From Eimeria necatrix (lineage: Eukaryota > Apicomplexa > Conoidasida > Eucoccidiorida > Eimeriidae): a DNA stretch of 41,761 bases. The stretch spans positions 1 through 41,761 of the forward strand of contig NW_013653309.1 of NCBI RefSeq assembly GCF_000499385.1, given 5' to 3'. The translations under genes and the position numbers were made by a program. This document shows, in pieces, positions 1-9,608 of this stretch. The first letter of the stretch is position 1, and each line of letters starts with the position of its first letter. The notes under the pieces were generated by a model that was not told where the DNA came from, did no database searches, and was given only the letters and a program-made list of their open reading frames with translations.

Positions 1-614
1 TGCGAGCCGAAGATGAATTTTCCTTTATGTCTTTGTCTGAATTTCAGAAAACAAACCCCAAAAGCGCAACAAAATAAAATAAAAAATAAAACAAACAGAC
101 AATAAAACGAATAAATAAATGAGAGACAAAAGACAGCCCGCATGCCTGCATGCATGCATGCCTGCATGCATCCCTGCATCCCTGCATGCATGCCTGCATG
201 CATGCCTGCCTGCACCTGCGTGCATCCCTGCATGCACCTGCCTGCATCCCTGCATGCACCTGCCTGCATGCACCTGCCTGCATCCCTGCATGCACCTGCC
301 TGCATGCATCCCTGCATGCATGCATCCCTGCATGCACTTGCATGCATGCACTTGCATGCACTGTTACCTAATGCGTTCTGCCTGTGCGGCGCAGCTGCTG
401 CTGGCGAGCGCCTGCTGCAGCTTGGCGAACATCACGTGGACGTGGCCGACGCGGACGAAGACGCTGCGGGCGCCGAAGTCGATGGCCAAAAGGCCGCCGC
501 GGCGAAAAGAGTGGTCGAGCCCGAGGAGGCGCTTGCAAGTCACCAAAAAGTGCCGCGCGTACTCGAAAAAGTGAAACCCTATCAAGTCCGCGCACAGCAT
601 CCCCCGCAGCAGCT

Positions 615-655
<41 letters not shown>

Positions 656-970
656 GGGTGCGCGGTGCGTCCAGGGCGGGCGGGAGAGCAGGAGCAGTCC
701 GAACACTCCCTCAAACCCACGCAACTTGCAGCAGCAGCAGCAGCACCAGCAGCGGCTGCTGCAGCAGCAGCAGCAGCGGCGCTGCCTGCCTCCCACCAGC
801 AGCAGCAGCAGCTGCTGCTGCAGCAGCAGCAGAGGGCGTTCAGTTCACCCAGAAGGTGCTGGGAAGCAGGAGCAGCCCCAACACTCCCTCAAACCCACGC
901 ACCATGCAGCAGCAGCCGCAGCGCTGCCTGCCTCCCAGCACCAGCAGCAGCAGCAGCAGCCCCCCCACCC

Positions 971-1006
<36 letters not shown>

Positions 1007-1514
1007 GCGAACCTCTTCTCTGCAGGGGAGGCAGCGGAAGATCTCGGAGGAGGGGAAGGGGACGTGGAGGAAGAGGCCGACGTTGGCCTTGCGGTGTCTG
1101 CGGGTGACGTACATGGGAGCAGCAATGAGTTGGAAGTCGTGGATCCAAACAATGTCATTTTCGTGCATTTGCAAAGCCACTGCGTTTCCAAAAACTTTAT
1201 TCACAAACTGAAAACTCCGGTAAACCCCCAGAGAATAAGGCTCCTGCGCCGCGCAGTCCACCGCCAACACGTTGTGCAGCAGCGGACGCAGCACCTGCAG
1301 CAGCAGCAGCAGCAGCAGCGCAGCAGCAGCAGCAGCAGCAGCAGCGCAGCAGCAGCAGCAGCAGCAGCAGCAGCGGGAGTGGGAGGGTATTAGTGGTGGT
1401 AGTAGCGGCGGGGGTGGAGGGGTGCGTGCTGGTTTAGGTGGGGGTTCTGCTGTTTTGCGTTGTTTTGATTTGGGGTGTTCTGCTGCTGCTGCTGCTGCTG
1501 CTGTTGCTGCTGCT

Positions 1515-1551
<37 letters not shown>

Positions 1552-2798
1552 CGGCAGCAGCAGCGTGAGACAGTGATAAGGGATGAAAGGGTGAGGAGGG
1601 GAGGCAAGGATGGAAGAGCAGGAAATAGAGAGGAAATAAAATAAAATAAATAGAATAAAATAAAATAAATAAGATAAAATCAATCCAATAAAACAAATCT
1701 GGTAAAATAATAAATCAAAATAAATGCAACAAATAAAACAAGTAAACAAAACAAACAACTCCACCACAGATCCACCCCCAAAACCCTCAAAACCCTCAAA
1801 ACCCTCCCAAACCCTCAAAACCCTCCCAAACCCTCAAAACCCTCAAAACCCTCAAAACCCTCAAAGCCCTCCCAAACCCTCAACACCCCTCAAAACCACC
1901 CCCAAGCCCTCAAAACCCTCCCCCAAACCCTCAATCCCCCAAAACCCTCAAAACCCCCCTAAAAACCTCAAAAGCCTCCAAACCCTCAAAACCGCCCCAA
2001 ACCCTCGCAAACCCTCAAAACTCCCCCAAACCCTCGCAAACCCTCAAAACTCCCCCAAACCCTCCCAAACCCTCAAAACTCCCCCAAACCCTCCCAAACC
2101 CTCAAAACTCCCCCAAACCCTCGCAAACCCTCAAAACCGCTCCAAACCCTCTCAAACCCTCAAAACTCCCCCAAACCCTCGCAAACCCTCAAAACTCCCC
2201 CAAACCCTCGCAAACCCTCAAAACCCCCCCAAACCCTCTCAAACCCTCAAAACCGCCCCAAACCCTCTCAAACCCTCAAAACCGCCCCAAACCCTCACAA
2301 ACCCTCAAAACCGCTCCAAACCCTCGCAAACCCTCAAAACTGCCTCAAAACCGCTCCAAACCCTCGCAAACCCTCAAAACTCCCTCAAACCCCCCCAAAC
2401 CCTCAAAACCGCCCCAAAACCCCTCCAAACCCTCGCAAACCCTCAAAACTCCCCCAACCCCCCCCAAACCCTCAAAGCAAAGGAAAAACCGGAGTAAGAA
2501 AGCACAGCAGCAAAGACGGACTTGGTCGCAGAAGCAAAGACAGCCCTTCATCTCATCCTCGGGGACGAAAATGGGAATGCAGTTGAGGGTTTGGAGAAGC
2601 TCGCGAAGCTCCAACTCCTCCTCAGAGTCCGCGGGAGAAACCCCACAAACCCCCAAAAAAGAAACCGCCAACTTCGTTTTGCCGCGGAGGTGCAGCAGCG
2701 AAGGCAGCAGCGAAGACTTCGCGGGCCGGAGTTCGAAGCGGCCGCGGCTGCTGCGGCGGAAGGCCACGAGGGCGCCGCTGCCGTCCCGCATCTGCGGC

Positions 2799-2830
<32 letters not shown>

Positions 2831-2972
2831 AGCGCAGCAGCAGCGGGAAGCAGCAGCTGCGGAGGAGGAGCCGCAGCAGCAGCAGGAAGGAGAAGCTGCT
2901 GCGCAGGGACTCGCTGATCCGCTGCGGGCTGCTGCGGAGGAGGAGGAGGGGGAGGGCGGAGGCTCGGGGGGC

Positions 2973-3038
<66 letters not shown>

Positions 3039-4171
3039 ATTGCTGCGGCTTCCGCAGGCGTGTTCTGGTAAGAAGCCACGCGAACCACGCGGACTGGAAG
3101 CTCCAAAGAGACTATCAGCAGCGAATCGTTTTCGTCAATTGCTGCTGCTGCTTCCTGCGCAGAAAGCTGCCGCTGCAGCCCCGCGCCCCCAGACCCGCAC
3201 TCCAAACCGCTCTTCTCCTGCGCAAACCCTAAACCCTAAACCCTAAACCCTAAACCCTAATACACCCTCGACAAGCCGCGCCCTGCGCCCCCGACCCCGC
3301 AGCAAGTTTCTGTTCGCTGCGGACAAGCGGCAGACTCGAGGAATAACCTGCTGGGGCGAGAAACCCAATACGCAACAAACCCTAAACCCTAAACCCTAAA
3401 CCCTAAACCCTACTTGAGTGTTGGGGGCTATTTCGGTGGGCAAATCGCAAGAGGTTTTGCCGCGGATGTAACCATTGTCATCTTCTACAAGCATTTCTAC
3501 TCCCGTGGGCGTCAGCTCCCGATTCCCTTCTATCTCCTCCCACCTAAACCACAAATTAGGGTTTAGGGTTTAGGGTTTAGGGTCTAGAACTTGGGGGTGT
3601 TCAGACCAGCAGAAAGACCAGCAGACACCCAGCCCCAGACCCGTGCACGCTGGAACTTGAAGAAGACAACCACCTCTACTAACCCTAAACCCTAAACCCT
3701 AAACCCTAAACCCTAAACCCTAAACCCTAAACCCTACCGGACGATTTCATTTCTGTCGTTTAAAACGACATATTTATAAGCCACCTTTTTGTTGAGAGGC
3801 AGCAGCGCCGGCTTTTTGCTAAACCACGCAGGCACGACATCTTCGTTTGTCACCAGCTCGTGGCACCGAGACACCTGCGCAAACCCTAAATTAGGGTTTA
3901 GGGTTTAGGGTTTAGGGTTCACTCGGTTCAGCGGGTTCGCGGGGTTCAGAGACTGGCCGAAGGGCTCAGCCAAGGAAACCTAAACCCTAGGGCCTCGGGG
4001 CCGCAGCAACACTGACCGGAAAAGGGATTAGGGTTTAGGGTTTAGGGTTTAGGGTTTAGGGTTTACCTGCCAGTTTCCCAGCTGGGACTCTGAACCGACA
4101 ACCGCCACCTTTTCCCCAAACTCGGTGGGGATAACAACGCGAAAGAAAGTCCTCGTGTAGAGGGCCCTCAT
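1..4171 (-). CDS. CBM20-trehalose-6-phosphate synthase (GT20), multi-exon, 3' partial
   Basis: Proposed exons (minus strand): 4067-4171, 3738-3874, 3414-3543, 3264-3347, 3080-3154, 2522-2791, 1013-1294, 368-612 and 1-36, continuing off the left edge. The first three give a starch-binding CBM20 domain: TFFRVVIPTEFGEKVAVVGS, QLGNW, VAYKYVVLNDRNEIVR, then WEEIEGNREL. Later exons give the GT20 synthase: LLIVSLELPVRVVR, FCDQ-VLRPLLHNVL, YRSFQFVNKVF, DIVWIHDFQL, FLHVPFPSSEIFRCLPCREE and ADLIGFHFFEYARHFL. The family uses UDP-glucose and glucose-6-phosphate to make trehalose-6-phosphate. The aspartate in WIHD and the PFPSSE and ADLIGF blocks are present; the nucleotide-sugar lobe is beyond the window. 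Codon phase closes at every junction. Introns carry heptamer, CAG and TGCATGCA repeats. The ATG at 4171 is the only start I see, but an upstream exon is possible. The E5 end (3080) and E6 start (2791) are the weakest boundaries. The CBM20 suggests binding to amylopectin granules (inference). Confidence 0.88.
138..361. repeat. TGCATGCA/CCTGCATGCA low-complexity tract in a TPS intron
   Basis: A tandem, slightly degenerate tract built from CCTGCATGCA and CCCTGCATGCA units. It fills most of the proposed TPS intron 37-367, between donor AG|GTAACA and acceptor ATTCAG. Both strands are open in several frames only because the unit lacks stops. Confidence 0.85.
613..1012 (-). repeat. TPS intron filled with CTG/CAG tracts
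   Basis: On the coding strand the intron starts GAG|GTTCGCCGCTGCTG and ends CTGCTGCAG|CTGCTGCGG. It contains CAG-rich blocks at about 723-835 and 903-1003 and two copies of a segment related to ACACTCCCTCAAACCCACGCA (near 702 and 882), so it also grew by local duplication. Removing it joins CREE to LLRGMLCADLIGF, as the GT20 family requires. Confidence 0.75.
1295..2521 (-). repeat. Long TPS intron: CAG tracts, AT-rich block and degenerate heptamers
   Basis: CAG/CTG tracts lie at about 1297-1375 and 1480-1565, an [13 protein letters not shown] AT-rich block at about 1630-1725, and degenerate CCCTCAAAA/CCCTCGCAAA heptamers at 1767-2480. Donor CAA|GTCCGT and acceptor CTGCTGCAG|GTG join FCDQ to VLRPLLHNVL in phase 0, which matches GT20 synthases. 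Confidence 0.75.
1767..2480 (+). repeat. Degenerate telomere-like array (CCCTCAAAA / CCCTCGCAAA)
   Basis: About 700 bp of variant heptamers in one orientation, with a loose higher-order unit alternating AAACCCTCGCAAACCCTC with AAAACTCCCCCAAACCCTC. It differs from the near-perfect AAACCCT arrays elsewhere and resembles the array at 40951-41500. It lies inside a TPS intron. Confidence 0.9.
3228..4065. repeat. AAACCCT/AGGGTTT arrays in TPS introns
   Basis: Short arrays at about 3228-3260, 3379-3412, 3557-3584, 3679-3736, 3884-3919 and 4027-4065 alternate with the small TPS exons. Three begin exactly at a proposed splice donor (GTAGGG at 3413 and 3737, GTAAACCC at 4066). Both orientations occur, sometimes within one intron. 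Confidence 0.9.
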
Positions 4172-4400
4172 TTTGCTAGGGTTTAGGGTTTAGGGTTTTA
4201 GGCTCTAGGGTTTAGGGTTGAGGGAGGGTTTAGGGTTCTGGGTCCACGCACACTCCAACCCAAACCTAACCCCATATTTCCTCTTCACCCTCACCCTGCA
4301 GCAAACCACCCAAACTACAAACCCTAAACCCTAAACCCTCAAAACCCCAAAACCTCACAAACCCTAAACCCTAAACTTCATTCTCTCCGCACCCAAACCC
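4172..4400. repeat. Heptamer arrays upstream of the TPS start
   Basis: TTTAGGG units at about 4179-4220 and AAACCCT units at about 4318-4372 flank roughly 100 bp of unique sequence. No coding exon is evident. The stretch may be TPS 5' UTR, promoter or an upstream intron. Confidence 0.7.
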
Positions 4401-4401
4401 G

Positions 4402-4625
4402 AACCCCAGGGGCCCCCCAGGGGCCCCCTTCATAAGTTCCCACATATTAGGGGGGCCCCCTCGTGTGCCGCTGCAGCAGATGCAGCAGCTGCAGCAGCAG
4501 CTGCTGCTGCTGCTGCAGGGGGGCCCCCTGGGGGCCCCCTCCTAGTGGGGGCCCCCAGCAGGGGGCCCCCAGAGATGGGGGGCCCCTAAAGGTGGGGCCC
4601 TTCTAAAGGTGGGGCCCCCTAGGCC
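4402..4625. repeat. GGGGCCCC-rich palindromic cluster
   Basis: Repeated GGGGGCCCCC cores spaced by 5-15 bases, interrupted by a CAG/CTG inverted pair at about 4470-4516. I see no gene. Confidence 0.85.
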
Positions 4626-4663
4626 CAGAGCTGCTGCTCTTCAGTACCCTTTAGTGAATGCCG

Positions 4664-4664
4664 C

Positions 4665-4712
<48 letters not shown>
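4664..4712. repeat. CTG trinucleotide tract
   Basis: An almost pure CTG run of about 16 units in non-coding sequence between GGGGCCCC and heptamer repeats. Confidence 0.9.
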
Positions 4713-4786
4713 GGGAGTGTCCCGTCTGCGGCGGCGAAAGTGGGGGCGCTGTTGAGGTGTCAGTGAGCTGCAAAGGGTCGGTGCTT

Positions 4787-4986
4787 CGGGTTTAGGGTTT
4801 AGGGTTTAGGGTTTAGGGTTTAGGGGGGGCTGGAGGCCCGATAGCTGCAACACACCGGCGCTATAAACCCTCAAGAGCAGCAAGCAGCTGCTGGGGGTCC
4901 TAAACCCTCCGGGGGTTTGTGCTGGGGTGTACGTACACTGGAGCAGCAAAACAAATTAGCTCAAAGAGAAAAGCTACAGAAAGAAA

Positions 4987-5018
<32 letters not shown>

Positions 5019-5127
5019 TCCTAGCATGCACGGAGTCTGCCCGAGGCTGCTGCCGCTGGCTGTGCTGGGGGATCCGAAACCCTAAACCCTAAACCCTAAA
5101 CCCTAGGCCCAAACCCTAAACCCTAAT
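4787..5127. repeat. Heptamer and CAG arrays, no supported gene
   Basis: TTTAGGG array at about 4787-4826, CAG run at 4990-5016, AAACCCT arrays at about 5079-5127. A short plus-strand open stretch starting ATGCACGGAGTC near 5025 is leucine-rich but only about 19 codons long, so I do not call it. Confidence 0.75.
4927..4938. repeat. GTGTACGTACAC perfect palindrome
   Basis: One of six exact copies of this 12-bp palindrome in the window, here preceded by GGG. Function unknown. It has a GTAC-rich dyad suited to a dimeric DNA-binding protein. Confidence 0.8.
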
Positions 5128-5633
5128 GTGGCGCGCAACGAACAACTCATTTCCTCTTCTTCTCGCCTTCCCCCGCCTCTCTGCTGCCGCCGCAGACACT
5201 GCAGCAGCAGCTGTTGCTGCTGCAGCAGCTGCAGCGGCAGCAGCAGCGGCATGCAGCAGCAACTCCTTCGCTGCCTTCTCTCTAATTCCCCTTTTTTTGA
5301 ATTCTTCTGATCAAAAGACAAAACGCAAAACTCCCAACACACTCAAGCTGCGCGCGCGAGCTGTACGTACACCCGAGCTGCCTATACACCCCAGCCCCGA
5401 ACGCGGTGTATCCCCAGCAGGCACCTCCCCAGCTTCCTCTAACCCACACACCTCCTTCAAATTCATTTTTTAATTATTATTTCTAATTTATAAACAGCAA
5501 AACTCCTAAACTTCCCAAAACTCCCCCCCCAGCGCTCCACAGCCCGCTGAACTGCTGCTGCAGGGCCTCCGGGGGAGAAGTTGCGGCCAAACGAAACCCC
5601 AAAAGAGTGTATAAAACTCTGTGCTGCTGCTGG
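5128..5633. other. Unassigned stretch with weak open reading frame
   Basis: A plus-strand frame from ATG at 5126 starts MWRATNNSFPLLLAFPRLSA, which looks like a secretory signal. It runs through a CTG/CAG tract and ends near 5473 without any conserved motif. The minus strand is also open (SCSLRATLG near 5130), so either could be chance. A CTGTACGTACAC copy sits at 5361. Confidence 0.25.
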
Positions 5634-5885
5634 GGGGCCCCGCAGCAGCTGTGGGGCCCCACACCTGCAGCAAGAGCTCGCTGAGTCGAAAGACGAGCTC
5701 AGAGGGGGCCCCCAGGGGCCCCAGGGGGGCCCCGGGGCCCCCGGGCCAACGCCCATAGGCACTGGGGGGCCCCTAGGGGCCCCTAAGGGGCCCCACAGGC
5801 TGGGGCCCCCAAGAGCCTTTTGGCCTTGGGGCCCCCAGGGTCAAGGGGCCCCAAGGCTTTGGGGCCCCGGAGGCCCCCACGTAAC
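5634..5885. repeat. GGGGCCCC-rich cluster
   Basis: About twenty GGGGCCCC cores separated by short variable spacers such as AAGAGCCTTTTGGCCTT. Open in several frames because the motif avoids stops. No protein motif seen. Confidence 0.85.
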
Positions 5886-5891
5886 CCATTC

Positions 5892-6028
5892 GCAGCTAGC
5901 TAGCTAGCTGCAGCAGCTAGCTGCAGCAAGCGGCTGCAGCAGCTAGCTGCAGCAAGCTACTGCAGCTAGACAGCTGGCTGCAGCAGCTAGCTAGCTAGAC
6001 TGCTAGCTGTGCAGCTAGCTAGCTCGAG
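5892..6028. repeat. AGCTAGCTGCAGC palindromic tract
   Basis: A compact cluster of AGCTAGCT, GCTGCAGC and CTGCAGCTAGC units. Nearly every segment is self-complementary, so strong hairpins are possible. I see it nowhere else in the window. Confidence 0.85.
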
Positions 6029-6550
6029 CTGGCTGCATCCTGTGGGTGCTGTGAGCTGGTGGAAGCGGGATCGGGATCGGGATCGGGATCGATTCAAAGC
6101 GATCCCAAGACCCCACAACCTGTGCTGAGGTGTACAGACAGCTGCTGGAGTGTACGGGCAGCTCCGGGGCTGGGGTGTCTAGACAGCACTTTAGTTGGGC
6201 TTCCGGGATCTTCTGAAATGTCTCCAGAGGCTCTCTTAGAAATAAAATTTAAAAACTAAATTAAATTAAATTGAAAGAATTTTAATTAAATTAAATTAAG
6301 TGATAAAAGCTCCGCTACACGCGTGGCGGCGCGCTCCGAGGTGTATGTACAGCTGAATACAAACCCCACAGCCAACAAAGGCAAAGCAGCTGGCAGGCTG
6401 CTGCTGCAGCTACCCTTCCTGCTGCTGCAGCAGCAGCTGCTGCTGTAGCTGCTGCTGCAGCTGCTGCTGCAGCAGCTGCTTCTCCTGACACGGAGGGGCC
6501 CTCGGGGGCCCACATCCCACTCAGAGCCCAGGCCCCCATTTTCTACCCTT
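6029..6550. other. Non-coding stretch with degenerate palindromes
   Basis: Holds a GGATCG triplication at 6068-6091, several degenerate copies of the GTGTACGTACAC element (6130-6200, and GTGTATGTACAG at 6341-6352), an AT-rich AATTAAATT block at 6240-6300 and a CTG/CAG inverted tract at 6390-6480. No supported gene. Confidence 0.6.
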
Positions 6551-6679
6551 CACTGTTCATCTGTGAAGTGCCCAATAAGTAAATATATATAAATATATAA
6601 ATATAAAAATGCAAATATATAAATATATATATATTCATAGATAGATAGATAGATAAATGCGTATATATATGTGCCTGCA

Positions 6680-6752
<73 letters not shown>
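6680..6752. repeat. (AT)n dinucleotide microsatellite
   Basis: About 36 uninterrupted TA/AT units after GCATGCATATAT. Likely length-variable between isolates. Confidence 0.95.
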
Positions 6753-6754
<2 letters not shown>

Positions 6755-6898
6755 TTCACATATGCATATATAGATGTCATTCTTGAGTTGCAAAATCCTG
6801 AAAATGGCCACTTGTGTGCATGCAAGAGGTCCAGAAAAGAAAGCCAGCGCATGCATGCGTTTATCTCCGAAAAAGGATTTAAAAGTAACAAGACTTGG

Positions 6899-6934
6899 GG
6901 CTTTTTGGGGGCCCCCAGGGGGCCCCCAGGGGGC
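6899..6934. repeat. Isolated GGGGCCCC cluster within the AT island
   Basis: Three GGGGGCCCCC cores in 36 bp, surrounded by AT-rich DNA. Confidence 0.8.
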
Positions 6935-7086
6935 CGTTTTGTTGCAAAGATGCATCAAATGGCACTCTTTAAAATATCAACAACTGCATTTCTGTACTTC
7001 TGCACGAAAAGCCGTGCAAAAGTGAAAAGCTGGAAAGTTAAAATTGGAGAAAATTCGAAAGAGGCATTTGGGCTGTGGGGCGCTCA

Positions 7087-7100
7087 GGTGTACGTACACC
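7087..7100. repeat. GGTGTACGTACACC perfect 14-bp palindrome
   Basis: The dyad extends to 14 bp. Flanks are CTCA and GCAG. Member of the dispersed GTGTACGTACAC family. Confidence 0.85.
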
Positions 7101-7319
7101 GCAGGCTCGCGGCCAACTAGCCTGCTGGTGCAAAGCGCCTTTTTGTTGCATGCAAAAATAGAAAGAATAATAAAGAAAAGCAAATAATAAAGTTGCGGAA
7201 ACAACATGCATGCGCATGCAAAGATTTAGGGAAGAAGGGGCGCGTAAAGATTCACAAAAGTATAAATTTAAATCCGAAATACTTATTATATAATGTGCAG
7301 TGTATATATGAAACACAAA

Positions 7320-7350
<31 letters not shown>

Positions 7351-7525
7351 AATATATATATATTCATATATTTAAATCTCCACCAAATTGTATTCATCAG
7401 TTTGCATATTCTTGTGGACTTGTCCTTGCAAGTGAGCCCCACTGGTTGACTTAAAAAGACAAAAAGATGAAATTAAAAAAATGAAAAGAAGAATGAGTGT
7501 TTGTGCCCCTGGACAGTTTCGCGGA

Positions 7526-7908
7526 GTGTACATACAGCTCCGGGAGATGGGCAAAACAAAACGAAATCAAATCAAATTAATTCAATTAATGAAATTTATT
7601 GCATTTCGTCCACTTAAGAAAAAGAAACAGTGCCTCAAAGCCTCGCTTTTGGGCCCTCAAGCTTTTGCAGCAGCAGCTGCATGCATGCAGTGTATGTACA
7701 CTTGAAAAGTTCACTCTCCTCGTACTTTGCGGTGTCTAAACACCAAGTAAACGTTTCGATGGGCTCAAACAGTTTAAAAGCTTCAAATGGTTTACTTTAG
7801 TGTCAGTTAAACTTGCAAATTGTACTACTTTTGTGTCAATTCAACTTTTAAGTTGCATGCATCTTACCTCCGCAGGCCCGTGTGTAGTGCGCGCAAGTGT
7901 ATGTACAC
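7526..7908. repeat. Three near-palindromes of the GTGTACGTACAC family
   Basis: GTGTACATACAG at 7526-7537, GTGTATGTACAC at 7690-7701 and GTGTATGTACAC at 7897-7908. Each differs by one or two bases from the exact palindrome and keeps the two GT(A)/TAC half-sites. Confidence 0.7.
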
Positions 7909-8430
7909 CCCGTCGAGTTCAAACAGGCAAAGTAACTTTTGTTGCATTTAAAAGACAAATTTAAATTTTGGAAAAGTTTTTTGTTTTTGAGTAATGCATG
8001 CACAAAATGTGGGGCCTTTGCGCTGTCCATAAACTCCAGATGCGCGGTGTAAACGGCCAACTGTTAATTAATTAATTATTTCAATTCAAATGTTTTATTT
8101 TTTTGCCAATTTGAACTTTGAAAAAAAAGTCTGTGCATGCATGCACTTCGTTCAGTTCAGGCTTTCTGTGGTTTGTTGCGGCCTCTAAGATACTAAAAAT
8201 TGTTTTAAAGTTTAAGAGTTTTGGATTTTCTAAATATAAACATTTAAAAATTTTGACTTTTTGCGAGTGCATGCAGCAGCCTTACGAGGGCATGCATGCA
8301 AAGAGATTTTATATATTTCACCAGAGCCCCAAGGATAACAGTTGCACAAAAATAAAATATAAATAATGCTTTTTTGCAGTTCGAATTTAATTTGTTTGGA
8401 AAGCGTAGATATCCAGTAATGAGAACTGCG

Positions 8431-8647
8431 GTGTATGTACACCTCGGCCGTTCCGCGTGCTATTCAGCCCCACATCAAATACACCCCAAAGCGCATGCAT
8501 GTTCACTTTTGCATGCAAGTATAACTCTAAATAAATTCAATTAATATAAATGCATAAAGTTAAAAGCATAATGCCAGTATTTATGCATGCGCATGCACTT
8601 GCATGCCTCGCCAGGATCAAACGTGCATGCACGCGGTGTACGTACAC
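8431..8647. repeat. Two GTGTAYGTACAC elements
   Basis: GTGTATGTACAC at 8431-8442 and the exact GTGTACGTACAC at 8636-8647, both preceded by GCG and separated by TGCATGCA elements. Confidence 0.75.
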
Positions 8648-9237
8648 TGCAGTCTCGAGTACATTTCTGCCAAGATAATGCACATAATAGAATTGTGAAC
8701 AGCCGCGCAAGTATATTTAACGGATTTTCCATTTATAAATGTGTATAAAAGAGAACAAATTTAAATGCATGCTATTTCATTTAGCAAATGATATAGATGG
8801 ATGCAGATATAATAACTACGCAAACGTAGGGATATAAATGCCGTCTGCTCGTGCATGCATGCACTATAATGCATGCATCCGAATGCATGCATGCAGACGG
8901 AAATATATCGCGCATTTGGGCATTTTAGGGTTGCATGCAAGTGCGGCAAATAAAAATGCATGCGCATGCATTTCAAGAAGAAAGAAAGCCTCTAGAAAGG
9001 CCACAAGTTCTTTTCGCGCGAAAATAAACAAATCCTTTTGAGGGCTTTTTTCCACGAAAAAGAACAAGTACTTTTCAGAAAAACGCATGCAAAGATAACT
9101 GCTTTAAATGCCCTTTCCTGACGGACAAATGCCCATGCACTTGCGCCATTTAATGACAAAAAGAGCCAGTGCTCTCTTTAAATATTTGCAAAAAGAGAAG
9201 TGAAGAAGTTGGTGCGTTCAGAATTGCTGTGCGCGCG

Positions 9238-9608
9238 GTGTATGTACAGACACCTGAAATGCAGTGGGGCTGCGAGCTGTCGGCGGGAGTGCCCTAAAGT
9301 CCCAGAAGAAATGAAATTAAAATAAATAAAATGAAAATAGAAATGCAAATGGAATTGTAAAGACAAGTAAATATAAGCTGAATTGGAAATGGGGTTCGGG
9401 CGGCTCCGTGGGCTTCAGCTACCCCACGGGCCGCCAGAAATAAAAAAGAATATGTATCTGGATATTCAATAAATAGAAAAAATAAATAATTAATCCGTTC
9501 AATATTTCTTTTAAATGACTACCAATATATGTAATTTGGAGTATATTTTATGTAACAGATACCTCTATATTTCCATTTATTTATTTAGTCCGACCACTGT
9601 ACATACAC
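9238..9608. repeat. Two diverged GTGTACGTACAC elements
   Basis: GTGTATGTACAG at 9238-9249 (again after GCGCG) and CTGTACATACAC at 9597-9608. Confidence 0.6.

Noticed and set aside
138..361. CRISPR-like direct repeat at TGCATGCA or heptamer tracts
   Set aside because: There are no regular unique spacers. These are simple tandem repeats in eukaryotic introns.
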